The notes beneath the pieces are model-generated. The model was not told the origin of the DNA. It worked only from the letters and a program-made list of their open reading frames with translations, and made no database searches. Below are positions 20,873-31,136 of a stretch of 64,000 nt of DNA, in pieces. This DNA comes from Orientallactaga sibirica (taxonomy: Eukaryota > Chordata > Mammalia > Rodentia > Dipodidae). Position numbers and translations under genes: made by a program. The DNA is taken from the NCBI GenBank assembly GCA_036365145.1, contig JAEOAD010001942.1, positions 1,736,001-1,800,000 of the forward strand, in the 5' to 3' direction. How positions within the stretch are numbered: the first letter of the stretch is position 1; each line of letters starts with the position of its first letter.

Positions 20873-21088
20873 TTTTTAAATATTTCAATTTATTTATTTG
20901 CAAGGAGAGAGTGATAAAGAGAAGAGAGGCAGAGAGAATGGATGCACCAGGGCCTCCAGCCACTGCAAATGAACTCCAGATGCATGCGTCACTTTGTTCA
21001 TCTGGCTTTAACGTGCGTGCTGGGGAACTGAACCCCAGTCAGACTTTGCAGGCAAGTGCCTTAACTGCTGAGTCATCTCTCCAGCCCC
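20873..21088 (-). mobile_element. Dip-type SINE
   Basis: Antisense; ends GAGTCATCTCTCCAGCCCC. Confidence 0.9.
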
Positions 21089-21848
21089 TTCTATGTTTTT
21101 TTATTGATGGCATTTCATGTGTCCCTTTGTAGTTGCACGTCTTCAAGGAAATTCTCTGGGAATGTGGACTTCTGCTAAAGGCAAAGGGCAACTAGTTAAA
21201 GAGTTTTGAGCAATTTTAAGCTGATCTGCATTCTGAAAACTCTCTGTGATCAGCATGTCATGACTTATAAATGGAGGAGGTGGCAGTAGCAGAGCCAGGT
21301 GTACTTGGGTGAGAGGAGAAATGATGGTAGCTTACTCCAGGTGGGTGGTAGCATTGGTGGAAAGAATTGGAAGGTTTTGAAAACAATGTAGATCAAGACT
21401 CAATGATGCTTGGGGAGGGACTGTAAAGTGTAAGAGCAATCCAGGATGGCTCATTGAACTATTGGGTGGATGGTGATATTGTCCACAGTATAGGGGGTTG
21501 ATAAGAAAACTGGTTTAGTATAGATATGAGTTGGTCCAAGGACATTTATATCTTAAGTTTATGCTTCTTAGTGAAAGGGTGATTTCAAATTTCATAGAGA
21601 TCTGTTGAGTATTTACTATGTGACAGTCCCTGGGAATACAGTAAAAAATAAAATGTCTTGCCCTCCTAGAGCTTACATCTTAGTAAGGGAATGGGAAAAC
21701 TAGAATAGCATACTTTACAGAATGTCAAAAAAGTGCCATTGAAGTAGTCTGAAAAAGAATGAAGTGAGCAACAGGCACATAAGAAAGTAACACTGGGCAG
21801 GGACCTGAAAGTTGTGAGAGAATAAGTTACTATGGTCTGAAGTTCTTT
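21089..21848. other. Unique DNA
   Basis: About 760 bp without recognisable repeat or coding frame. Text such as GTGACAGTCCCTGGGAATAC suggests a very old, unassigned relic at 21600-21760. Confidence 0.4.
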
Positions 21849-21849
21849 T

Positions 21850-22001
21850 TCAGTGGCTAGATGCTAGAGGTGCACCCATTCTCTCACTGTCTCTCTCTCT
21901 CCATTTCTCTCTCTTTCTTTATGTGGGCAATGGGGAATCAAACATAGATCCTTAGGCTTCACAGGCAAGCGCCTTAACTGCTAAGCCATCTCTCCAGCTC
22001 C
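21850..22001. mobile_element. Chimeric Dip SINE halves in opposite orientation
   Basis: 21850-21917 reads as the sense tail side (CAGTGGCTAGATGCTAGAGG, CCCATTCTCTC). 21918-22001 reads as the antisense head (TATGTGGGCAATGGGGAATC to CCATCTCTCCAGCTCC). The join is inside the CT-rich segment. Confidence 0.7.
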
Positions 22002-22397
22002 CTATGGTGATCTTTTGAAGGCTTTCCTCATGGATTGAATATATGGTGTAGGAGATGAAGGGTCATAATGAAATTCACACAGTGACCTTCCTTACAGATG
22101 CTCTTTGTGAGTGGCATTCCCTAAATGTCTGTGTTTATGCCTGTGGTTCACCACAGTGTCTATTTCCATGAGTACCTAAGCTTGATGGTACCCATTATGG
22201 TATTTGTAACATCACCACAAAAAATTAATTCACATTCTTTATCTTCTTAGCGTGCTCTGTAAGGAGTATGTACTTTCTGCTCTTGTGTGCTGTAGAATGT
22301 CTTGTTTTTCAACAGTATGCAGCTTCCTGTACTTTTAAGGACTTTTGGTTATTACTCTTGTTAAATGAATATTACTTTATAGTGACCTGTGATTTTT
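22002..22397. other. Source region of local duplications
   Basis: Apparently single-copy DNA, parts of which (22027-22075 and 22365-22403) are repeated at 22688 and 22841. No coding signal. Confidence 0.6.
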
Positions 22398-22682
22398 TAA
22401 AAAATATAATTAATTAATTTATTTATTTGAAAGAGAGAGCAAAAGAAGAAGAGAGACAGAAAGAGAGGGAGAGAGAATGGGCACACTAGGGCCTACAGCC
22501 ACTGCAAACAAACTCCAGACACATGTGCCCCCTTGTGCATCTGGTTTGACCAGTGATGTCCACCCTCTGCTCATGCCATCATTTTTTCATCATGGAATCG
22601 AGCCGCCAAGCCAGAGTCTTAGTCAGGTGATTTTTAGGCTTTGCAGGCAAATGCCTTAACTGTTAAACCATCTCTCCAGCTC
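22398..22682 (-). mobile_element. Dip-type SINE with foreign insert
   Basis: Antisense. After CTTGTGCATCTGGTTTGACC a segment of about 70 bp (22549-22620), unlike Dip, replaces the usual sequence before the head resumes at TTTTTAGGCTTTGCAGGC. Confidence 0.75.
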
Positions 22683-22687
22683 CCCAG

Positions 22688-22879
22688 CTCATGGATTGAA
22701 TATATGGTGTAGGAGATGAAGGGTCATAATGAAATTTTTTTTTTTTTTTTAAGATTGCATCTTGAGCCAGGTGTGGTGGTGCATGCACTTTAATCCCAGC
22801 ACTCAGGAGTAGAATTTCTTGTTTTAGGAAGATGACTGAGATGAATATTACTTTATAGTGACCTGTGATTTTTTAAAAA
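22688..22879. repeat. Patchwork of short duplications
   Basis: 22688-22736 repeats 22027-22075 (49 nt identical by eye). 22763-22811 is a B1 left part. 22841-22879 repeats 22365-22403. The segments are fused with a poly-T and AAGATTGCATCTTGA. Confidence 0.8.
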
Positions 22880-23056
22880 TATATTTAATTAATTTATTTA
22901 CTGAGGCCACCCACTAGGGCCTACAGCCACTGCAAACAAACTCCAGACACATGTGCCCCCTTGTGCATCTGGTTTACATGGGTTCTGGGGAATTGAGCCA
23001 GAGTCTTTAGGCTTTGCAGGCAAATGCCTTAACTGTTAAACCATATCTCCAGCCCT
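22880..23056 (-). mobile_element. Dip-type SINE, second copy of the 22.4 kb element
   Basis: From CACTAGGGCCTACAGCC onward it is the same as 22484-22547 for over 60 nt, then keeps the normal body that the 22.4 kb copy lacks. Confidence 0.85.
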
Positions 23057-23112
23057 CTTTTTTTTTTTTTTTTTTTTTTTAAGATTGCATCTTGATTTAT
23101 AGGAAGATGACT

Positions 23113-23190
23113 GAGAGAGACTACATAGTGAATTCCAGGTCAGCCTGAGCTAGAGTGAGACCATACCTCAGAACTTCCCTCCCCTATCAA
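23113..23190 (+). mobile_element. B1 right part
   Basis: GAGACTACATAGTGAATTCC to GACCATACCTCAGAAC. Its left part may be the fragment at 22763-22811. Confidence 0.7.
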
Positions 23191-23211
23191 AAGAAAAAAA
23201 AGATTGCATCT

Positions 23212-23364
23212 TTTTGTTTTTGTTTTTCAAGGTAGGGTCTCACTCTAGCTCAGATTAACCTGGAATTCACTATGTAGTCACAGGGTGGCCTTGAACTCGT
23301 GGTGATCCTCCTACCTCTGCCTCCCGAGTACTGGGATTAAAGGCATGAACCACCATACCCGGCT
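23212..23364 (-). mobile_element. B1 SINE
   Basis: Antisense; preceded by AAGATTGCATCTT, which recurs at 23604. Confidence 0.9.
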
Positions 23365-23366
23365 TA

Positions 23367-23602
23367 ATTATTTTTTTTAAAGAGAATTCTATTTATTTTT
23401 ATTTATTTTGAGAGCAATAGAGACAGAAACAGGCAGAGAGAGAGAATGGGCGCACCAGGGCCTCCAGCCATTGCAAAGGAACTCCAGATGCATGGGCCAC
23501 CTTGTGCATCTGGCTTATGTGGGTACTGGAGAATTGAGCCTTGAACCATGGTCCTTAGGCTTCACAGGCAAGTGCTTAACTGCTAAGCCATCTCTCCAAC
23601 CC
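23367..23602 (-). mobile_element. Dip-type SINE
   Basis: Antisense; followed by AAAAGATTGCATCTTGATG, the right copy of the shared flank. Confidence 0.9.
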
Positions 23603-23611
23603 AAAAGATTG

Positions 23612-23710
23612 CATCTTGATGTTAGCCCCAAACTCCTGGGCTCAGCAATCCTCCTGCCCCAGCCTCCCAAATAGCTAGAACTATAAGCATGTACCCCTGT
23701 GCCCAGCTTT
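23612..23710 (-). mobile_element. Old 7SL-derived monomer
   Basis: CCAAACTCCTGGGCTCAGCA, CCAGCCTCCCAAATAGCTAG; closer to an ancestral Alu/PB1 monomer than to young B1. Confidence 0.55.
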
Positions 23711-23762
23711 CTGGATGCTATTTTGAAATAATAGCAACATTTATTTTCCCTGAATTTGCCTC

Positions 23763-23920
23763 TTTTTTTGTTTTTTTGTTTTTTGAGATAGAGTCTTACT
23801 GTTGTCCAGTCTGACCTGGAATTCACTACATAGTCTCAGGGTGTCCTTGAACTCACAGTGATCCTCCTACCTCTGCCTCCCAAGTTCTGTGATTAAAGGT
23901 ATGAGCCACCATCCCAGGCT
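23763..23920 (-). mobile_element. B1 SINE
   Basis: Antisense, moderately diverged. Confidence 0.85.
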
Positions 23921-24080
23921 TTTTTGGTTGTTGTTGTTTGTTTGTTTGAGGTACAGTCTCCCATTAGCCCAGGTTGACCTGATTCTCACTCTGTAGTTTC
24001 AGGCTGGCCTCAAAACCCCAGCAATCGTATTTCTGCCTCTCAAGTACTGAGATTAAAGGTGTGCACCACCATTTCTGGCT
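23921..24080 (-). mobile_element. B1 SINE, diverged
   Basis: Antisense; GAGGTACAGTCTCCCATTAG to CACCATTTCTGGCT. Confidence 0.8.
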
Positions 24081-24099
24081 GAGTTTTCCTTTTTTCCTA

Positions 24100-24317
24100 T
24101 AAGTTTCTTTTGAGATAGTCTCATGTATCTCAGGGCTGGATTTAAAGTTGCTATATAGCCAAAGATAACCTTGACCTCCTGATCCTCCTGCCTCCATCTC
24201 CCAAGAGCTGAGGTTACAGGTGTGTGTGTGTGTCCAACCCAGTGTACATGGTGCTGAGGATTGAATCAGGATATTGTGAGTGCTAGGCCAGCATTCTATG
24301 AGCTATGTTCCAAGCCT
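24100..24317 (-). mobile_element. B4-like SINE
   Basis: Antisense B1-like half (GAGATAGTCTCATGTATCTC) followed by an ID-like half (GAGGATTGAATCAGG, AGCTATGTTCCAAGCC). A short GT run lies between. Confidence 0.65.
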
Positions 24318-24335
24318 TCTCTTTCCTCTCCTAAG

Positions 24336-24378
<43 letters not shown>
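24336..24378. repeat. (CA)n microsatellite
   Basis: Pure dinucleotide run of about 20 units. Confidence 0.97.
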
Positions 24379-24379
<1 letters not shown>

Positions 24380-24382
<3 letters not shown>

Positions 24383-25035
24383 CTCAACCTATGAGAAGAT
24401 TTTGAACTTGCACTGTTGAACTTAGGAGGGCCACAAATATGTTGATCATTGATTGCTTTGTGGTAAAAGTTTAGCGAAATGGCACATAATCCCCCACTTT
24501 TCCTTTCCTTCTGCCACAATGACTGACAATATTCCATATAGTAACAAGAACCAGACAGTCAGCCTACTGCTCAGTAAGTATAAATCATAGGGAAATAAGC
24601 ACTGTGGCTGTGAGTCACTGTGGTTTGGAAGTCATTTGTTAGCCAAGCGTAATCTACTTGATCTTGACTGATCATTCACCTAAGGACACGTCACTAATCA
24701 TCAGGGTTGCTGGGGCTCTAGGGCTCAAACCTGGGCAGTGTGCCATAGGAACTGTACTCTATTATCTGTGACACTGCCTCTTTATACTAACACACAGAAG
24801 TGGCATGTACAAGGGAGATAACTTTTTCAGTCATCCAACCTCATTTCGGTTTCAAACCTCAATTCCATCAGGGCACTGTAGACTTCATTGCAGAGTTGGA
24901 TCTGTGACAGTATATAACTGGATATAAAGTCCCTTGGTATCCAGAGGGGTTAGCCCTAGGTCCTGAACAAATACCAAAATCCACAGATTTGCAAGCCCTT
25001 TATCAATAATGGCCTAATATGTGCATATGACTATA
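24380..25035. other. Unique DNA
   Basis: About 650 bp with no repeat or coding frame that I recognise. Confidence 0.45.

Positions 25036-25081
<46 letters not shown>
25036..25081. repeat. (TA)n microsatellite
   Basis: Alternating TA run with TG units at its left edge. Confidence 0.95.
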
Positions 25082-25085
<4 letters not shown>

Positions 25086-25219
25086 CAGACATGTATATCC
25101 TCTAGTATAAATCACCTCTGGATCACTTATAATATCTAATGCAATATAAATAGTTGTTATACTATGATATTGTAGGAATAATGATGAGAAAAAAGTGTAT
25201 GTTCAGTACAGGTACAATT

Positions 25220-25231
25220 AAAAATTTTTTT

Positions 25232-25264
<33 letters not shown>

Positions 25265-25448
25265 ATTGGTGCAGTGGCCTCTCAGCCACTGTGAACCAAT
25301 TACAGACATGTGCACCCCTTGTGGGCAAGTGTGGCATTGTGCCCTTGCATTACTTTGCGTCTGACTAAACGTGGGACCTGGAGAATCAAACGGGCATTCT
25401 TAGGATTAGTAGGCAGGCACCTTAACTGCTAAGCCATCTCTCCAGCCC
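25220..25448 (-). mobile_element. Dip-type SINE, type 2
   Basis: Antisense copy of the second subfamily: CCTTGTGGGCAAGTGTGG, TGTGCCCTTGCATTACTTTG and TCTGACTAAACGTGGGACCTG. No AATAAA tail; begins with T-run and GGAGAGAGAGAGAC. Confidence 0.88.
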
Positions 25449-25452
25449 TAAA

Positions 25453-25454
<2 letters not shown>

Positions 25455-25491
<37 letters not shown>
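25455..25491. repeat. (CA)n microsatellite
   Basis: Followed by a short (TA)n run and the poly-T of the next B1. Confidence 0.95.
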
Positions 25492-25507
<16 letters not shown>

Positions 25508-25508
<1 letters not shown>

Positions 25509-25655
25509 TTTTTTTTTTTTGAAGTAGGGTCTCACTCTGGCCCAGGCTGACCTGGAATTAACTATGTAGTGTCAGGGTGGCCTTGAACTCACAGCAATCC
25601 TCCTACCTCTGCCTTCCGAGTGCTGGGATTAAAGGCGTGCGCCACCATGCCCGGC
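25508..25655 (-). mobile_element. B1 SINE
   Basis: Antisense; CCCTAAAATAT at 25446 and 25655 suggests that this B1 and the CA run lie between the two copies of a target duplication. Confidence 0.9.
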
Positions 25656-26012
25656 CCTAAAATATTTTTAATAGACAGTTGATTGAATCTATGGATACAA
25701 TTCTGAAAGATACAGAGGTACTGATTTACACAGTGATCATCCTAATTTGTCTCACTCCCCTGCTTAGCTGCCTCCAGTGACCTCCCCTGCACCATGTATA
25801 GAATCAGAACCACACCAATCCCACTGGTTCTGACACTTTTCTGGTCTCCTCTCCCTCCTTTTCATTCCATTCATACAGGCTCCAGGTTCTTCCTAGGGTC
25901 TCTAATTACCTCTCATCTGCTGCCTTGACACTTACGGTCCAATCTGGAGCTCTCACCTCCCAGGTCTTCCTAACACTGGCTTTTCTTCTTCGTGCAAAAA
26001 AATTCATCTTTT
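25656..26012. other. Unique DNA
   Basis: CT-rich single-copy-looking DNA; no coding frame recognised. Confidence 0.4.
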
Positions 26013-26250
26013 GAGGCTAGAGAGATTGCTTAGTGGTTAAGGCACTTGCCTGCAAAGCCAAAGGACCTAGGTTCAATTCCCCAGGACCCAAATAAGCCAG
26101 ATGCACAAGATGGCGCACGCGTCTGGAATTTGTTTGCAGTGGCTGGATGCCCGGGTGTGCCCATTCTTTCTCTCTCTCTCCTTCTCTCTCCCTCTGTCTG
26201 ACTCTGTCTCTCTCAAATAAATAAATAAAAATAATTTTTTTAAAAAGAAA
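26013..26250 (+). mobile_element. Dip-type SINE (type 1)
   Basis: Sense; tail CAAATAAATAAATAAAAATAA. Together with the next SINE it lies between AAATTCATCTTTT (26000) and AAATTCACCTTTTT (26541). Confidence 0.9.
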
Positions 26251-26253
26251 AAA

Positions 26254-26476
26254 GGGCTGGAGAGATGGCTTAGTGGTTAAGGTGCCTGCCTGCTAAGCCT
26301 AAGAACGCTGGTTCGATTCTCCAGGTCCCATGCTTAGCCAGACCCAAAATGACACAAAGGCACAAGGCTGCACTTGCCCACAAGGGGGAGCACGCATCTA
26401 GAGTTCGTTCACAGTGGCTGAGAGGCAGCTGGCATGCCCATTCTCTATCTGTCTCTCTCTCTCTCTGACTCTCTCC

Positions 26477-26510
<34 letters not shown>

Positions 26511-26540
26511 GAAAAGAAAAGAAAAGAAAGAAAGAAAAGA
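26254..26540 (+). mobile_element. Dip-type SINE, type 2, with (GAAAA)n tail
   Basis: Sense type 2 copy: CCTAAGAACGCTGGTTCGAT, GGCTGCACTTGCCCACAAGG, CTCTCTCCAAAAAA, then a GAAAA-type run at 26490-26540. Confidence 0.9.
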
Positions 26541-26561
26541 AATTCACCTTTTTATGTTTTT

Positions 26562-26763
26562 AATTTTTTTTTTAAAAAAATTATTTTCTAGGAGAGAGAA
26601 AAAGAATGGAATGGGCATGCCAGGGCCTCTTGCCATTGCAAATGAATTCCAGATGCATGCATCACTTTGTGCACCTGGCTTTATGTGGGTACTAGGGAGT
26701 TGAACCCAGGCTGTCAGGTTTTACAAGCAAGGGCTTTTAGCCACTGAGCCATCTCTTCAGCCC
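26562..26763 (-). mobile_element. Dip-type SINE, diverged
   Basis: Antisense; CCATCTCTTCAGCCC end; head region shows AAGGGCTTTTAGCCACTGAG. Confidence 0.85.
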
Positions 26764-26789
26764 AAATTTTACCTTACAAAGTATTTATT

Positions 26790-26830
26790 TATTTTTGAGA
26801 CAGAGTCTCATGTATCCAGGCTGGAAAATA
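26790..26830 (-). mobile_element. B1 fragment
   Basis: Only GAGACAGAGTCTCATGTATC and CCAGGCTGG remain. Confidence 0.5.
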
Positions 26831-27057
26831 GCCATATTGATGGTTTCTGCCAACACATGTGACAAACAAAGATATCAAGACACAATGTGATCTGGAAAAG
26901 TATGCAAGGAGACAGGACGGCATGTCATAGTGCTTGCCATTACTTGATTTGTGAGTGTAAGAGATTATTTCCTCTTGGGTTAATTTGTGATTCACCAACT
27001 GGTAGTAGTGTTATATTAAATCTCTCCCTCTCTTCCTTGTTCTCACTTTGTTTGTTT

Positions 27058-27188
27058 GTTTTTTTTTGAGGTAGGGTCTCACTCTAGCCCAGGCTGTCCT
27101 GGAATTCACTATGTAGTCTCAGGATGGCCTCAAACTCACTTGCGATCCTCCTCCCTCTGCCTCCTAAGTGCTGGGATTAAAGGCATGC
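27058..27188 (-). mobile_element. B1 SINE, head-truncated
   Basis: Antisense; stops at AAAGGCATGCA, lacking the usual CACCACGCC end. Confidence 0.85.
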
Positions 27189-28220
27189 AGAGCTATGTTC
27201 TTTATTTATACTGAGGAACATCCTTGCATCTGTCCAGATCACAGAACTACCAGTATGCTCAAGAGAGGCAATTGAGTGGAATAGAAAGGAGGGACTGTTT
27301 ACAGAGTGAGGGCTGGTAAGGGGATCCACAGAGTAAAAGTGTCCAAAACTACAACATCAAGGACGGGTTACCAACCATGACTGAAGGGGCAAAAGGAAGG
27401 AGGGATTGTTACTGGAGCCTAGAAGGAGCAGCTGTGTTTGCAGAAGAGCACCACACAGCAGGCGCTGTGACCTCTGGTACAGGAATGCACTTAAACCAAG
27501 GCCCAGCAGGGAAAGAGCCAGTGTGAGAAATCAGCTCCCCAGCCTCTTTCTCCACCAGCCCTCCAATCTCCTTTCCCATAGGAGGTCAGCCTCCTGGGGC
27601 ACAGAGAAAGAAGGGTTGATCTGGAGCTGGCAGATACGAAGTAGCCTTCAAGTGAACTGTGTATGAAAACAGCTCAATGGTACACTTAATAAGTGATTTA
27701 TATGAATTAATGAACATTAAGTTTAAGAATAGATACCTTAGCTGTTTTATTCATGTTAGAATTGTTTTAACTTCATGGAATCCTGGTCTCATACAATTTT
27801 GTAATCCCTTTTGGAATTGACCTTGAATCTCATTTTCAAGCCTGACTAGGGCTTAGCAATCACACTAACAATATAGACTTCTATTTCTGTTTCCAACAAG
27901 GTATTTTTGCCCCATTACAACAAGTATTTCCTTTACCCCTGCAATTATTTCCTTAAGGTAGCTTATTAATTAAAAATTAACAAGCAACTTTTTAATTCCC
28001 TCTTCCAATAAAACCAAAGAAAAAAATAAACTAAAACAAGCCATCTTTTTGAGCATGCATTTATCTGAAGCTTCCAATGAGACATTTAAAAATATCCAAA
28101 CTCCCAGCAGGCTATTTATCCTAAAATTCTACACTTCATTAAAAGAAGTCGAAGTAGTCTTCAATAATGAAGACTGCCTCAGAGTGGAAGGTGAGAACCA
28201 ATGTCCAAAAGTTATCCTCC
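27189..28220. other. Unassigned DNA, partly an old repeat
   Basis: 27250-27660 is GC-richer and has the feel of an old mammalian interspersed repeat (GGAAAGAGCCAGTGTGAGAA, AGGTCAGCCTCCTGGGGCAC). The 86-codon frame at 27406-27666 shows no domain, and I do not call it a gene. 27660-28220 is AT-rich and unassigned. Confidence 0.4.
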
Positions 28221-28464
28221 AGGGCTGGAGAGATGGCTTAGGGGTTAAGGCGCCTGCCTCCTAAGCCTAAGAACGCTGGTTCCAGTCTCCAGCGGTTCCA
28301 ATCTCCAGGTCCCACGTTTAGCCAGATGCAGTGACACAAGGGCCCAATGCCGCACTTGACCACAAGGGGGTGCACACATCTGGATTTCCTTTGCAGCAGC
28401 TGAGAGGCTGCTGGTGCACCCATCTCTCTCTGTCTTCCTCTCCGTCTCTCTCCAAAAAAAAAAA
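28221..28464 (+). mobile_element. Dip-type SINE, type 2, with target duplication
   Basis: Sense. AGTTATCCTC at 28210 and 28465 flanks it exactly. The head segment GGTTCCAGTCTCCAG is partly duplicated (28280-28300). Tail CTCTCTCC then A12. Confidence 0.93.
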
Positions 28465-28474
28465 AGTTATCCTC

Positions 28475-28662
28475 TAATTTTCACATGTGTGCACACATGT
28501 GAACACATGCACACACACATACACACCAAAAAATAGTAAGGTGAAGAGTCATTGAGGAAGACACGCAGTGTCGACCTCTGGCTTCCACAAAGACAGGCAC
28601 ACAACACACATGTGCCCACACACATATGAACAGACATGCATGCACATAGAGACACAAAGAAG
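28475..28662 (+). mobile_element. B3-like tail remnant
   Basis: CA-rich with GTCGACCTCTGGCTTCCAC, the usual B3 3' text, but no head. Confidence 0.45.
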
Positions 28663-28668
28663 TTTCAA

Positions 28669-28790
28669 AGCTGATCATAGTGGTTTGCACCTGAAATCCC
28701 AGCACTCAGGAGGCTCAGGTAGGAGTATTGCTGTGAGTTTGAGGCCAGCCTGGGTTACAGAATGTGACTCCTTTCTCAAAAAACTAATAA
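28669..28790 (+). mobile_element. B1-like SINE, old
   Basis: Sense; GCACCTGAAATCCCAGCACT, GAGGCCAGCCTGGGTTACAG. Confidence 0.75.
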
Positions 28791-28792
28791 TA

Positions 28793-28930
28793 GAGCTGGG
28801 TGTGCTGGAGCACACCTTTAATCCGAGCACTTGGAAGATCACTGTGAGTTCGAAGCCAGCCTGAGTCTACATAGTAAATTCCAGGTCAGCCTGGGCTACA
28901 GTGAGACCCTACCTTGAAAAACCACAAAAA
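28793..28930 (+). mobile_element. B1 SINE
   Basis: Sense with a short internal deletion before GATCACTGTGAG; ends CTACCTTGAAAAACC. Confidence 0.88.
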
Positions 28931-28933
28931 AAT

Positions 28934-28934
28934 G

Positions 28935-28971
<37 letters not shown>
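28934..28971. repeat. (AAT)n microsatellite
   Basis: Trinucleotide run just after the B1 tail. Confidence 0.95.
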
Positions 28972-28973
<2 letters not shown>

Positions 28974-29992
28974 AGGAAAGGCTGTCATTGTTACTTGCTT
29001 ATTCTACAACTTGAAACTTTTCTCTCATAGAGTCTTCAAAATAACCTTATAAGGCAAGTATTGTTATTTCTGCTTTTCTGATGAGAAACTTGAGGCATAG
29101 AAAAGTTAGGAAACTTCCTCTGAGAATAACCGGGAAGGTAGTCTGTCTTCAAAGCCAGTGCATGAAGGTACCCACACCACGCTGTTATTGACCATGTAAA
29201 AAGTCACCTGTCTCCCCACAGACATGGACAGCTGCAGCTGTGTCTGGGTGCACGAGAGGGACAAGGAAGCCTCTAGCAGGCCTGGTTGGTTTGACAGATT
29301 TGGGCTGTCAGCTGCTGAGGAGTGAGCTGTGGCTTCTCCAGGGGTCAGCCTTCAAGGGACTCCCACGGGGGAGGGGGGAATGGGACAGGAGGGGGAGGAC
29401 TGGCTTCCCTCCTTCGCCTTTCTGCTGTCCCCTGGGCCTCCTCTCACCTCCTTGTGGGGCTGGTCTAGTGCTAAATTCCTTCTTAAACACTCACCCTGTT
29501 TGTATTTTCACATGTGTATTGTTCCTTTTTAAGGATTTGATCTGAAATATTTTTGTCTTTGTACTTCAGTGTTGTCCTGGTATGTTTTTTTTTTTTTTTT
29601 AATTATTTCAACTGCATTATCTTGCTTGTTTATCTTTCAAATCTTTCAGTTTTCTAATTTTATCTTTTATGTTTCTTTTGCTCATTTCCTTTCTGAACTT
29701 TTATTTTTGTATGGAATTTGAAAAAATATTTTTCTAACATTTTGCTTGATTTTTAATCTTGTTTTCTCACCTGCTACAACTTACCAGACATGATTTAATC
29801 TTCAGTATTTTTGATCTTCTGGTTTTACTTGTTTCAATCTAATTTTACTTATTCTTTACATTAAAAAATTAATCTTATTTATTTGTATTTTATTTTATAA
29901 CTTCTGCTCTCAGCTTTTTAATTTCTTATTTTTTGAGAATGCTATATTGCTTTTGGATTTATTTATTCATTCTTAAAGGATATGTTGATACT
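28972..29992. other. Unique DNA
   Basis: About 1 kb. 29220-29480 is GC-richer (CACGGGGGAGGGGGGAATGG) with a splice-acceptor-like CCTGTCTCCCCACAG at 29206-29220. The following 33-codon frame has no recognisable product. The rest is AT-rich. Confidence 0.4.
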
Positions 29993-30217
29993 TTAAAAAG
30001 TTATTTATTGACTTAGTGTGTGTATGTATGTATGTATGTATGTATGTATGTATGTATGTGTGTATTGGCATGCCAGGGTCTCTTACCACTGCAAACAAAC
30101 ATCAGAAGCATGCACCACTTTTTGCATCTGGCTTACATCGGTGGCTTGGGAATTGAATCCTGGGCTGGCAGGCTTTGCAAGCAAGCACCTTTAACCACTG
30201 AGCAATCTTCACAGCCC
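29993..30217 (-). mobile_element. Dip-type SINE with (TATG)n
   Basis: Antisense. The GA-rich segment is replaced by (TATG)n at 30022-30060. Ends GAGCAATCTTCACAGCCC. Confidence 0.85.
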
Positions 30218-30282
30218 TATTTTGGCACTTTATTGGACCTGCATTTGTTTTAATATTATATGTGACTTTAAATTTCTTTCTT

Positions 30283-30431
30283 TCTTTTTTATTTTTTTTA
30301 AAGTAGGGTCTCATTCTAGCCCAAGCTGACCTGGAATTCACTATGTATTCTCAGGGTGACCTTGAACTTGTGGCAATCCTACCTCTGCCTCCCGAGTGCT
30401 GGGATGAAAGGTGTGTGCTACCATGCCTAGC
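30283..30431 (-). mobile_element. B1 SINE
   Basis: Antisense; AAGTAGGGTCTCATTCTAG to CTACCATGCCTAGC. Confidence 0.9.
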
Positions 30432-30561
30432 AAGATTCCTTTTTTTCTTTCATGAGTGGTGTGGTGTGTGTGCTCATATATGTGTGGAGGCAAATGTGTG
30501 TGTGCGGATCAGAGGACATCTTCAGGTGTTCTTATCCTCAAGAACACTGTCCATTTCTTTT

Positions 30562-30777
30562 ATTTTCATTTTTATTTATTTATTTGAGAGAAAGAGGCAG
30601 AGAAAGAGATAGAGAAAAAAAGAGAATGGGCATGCCTGGGCCTCCATCCACTGCAAATGAACTCCAGATGCATGTGCTGCCTTGTGCATCTGGCTTATGT
30701 GGGTACTGGGGAATCAAACCTGGGTCCTTGGGCTTTGCAGGCAAGCACCGTAACTGCTGCGCCACCTCTCCAGTCCC
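30562..30777 (-). mobile_element. Dip-type SINE (type 1)
   Basis: Antisense; inserted at the 3' end of the L1 3'UTR that follows. Confidence 0.9.
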
Positions 30778-31136
30778 CAAAATTTATGATTAATTTTAAT
30801 GACAATTTCCATAATTATAGATAATAAACCACGGTAATTCCCCCCACCCCCACACTTTCCCTTTGCAACTCCACTCTCCATCATATCCCCTCTCCCTCTC
30901 AATCAGTGTCTCTTTTATTTTGATGTCATCATCTTTTTCTCCTGTTATGATGGTCTTGTATAGGTAGTGTCAAGCACTACGAGGTCATGGATATCCAGGC
31001 CATTTTGTGTCTGGAAGAGTGCATTGTAAAGAGTCCTAACCTTCCTTTGGCTCTTACATTCTTTCCACCACCTCTTCTGCAACAGACCCTGAGCCTTGGA
31101 AGGTGTGATAGTGAGGTTTCAGTGCTGAGCACTCCT

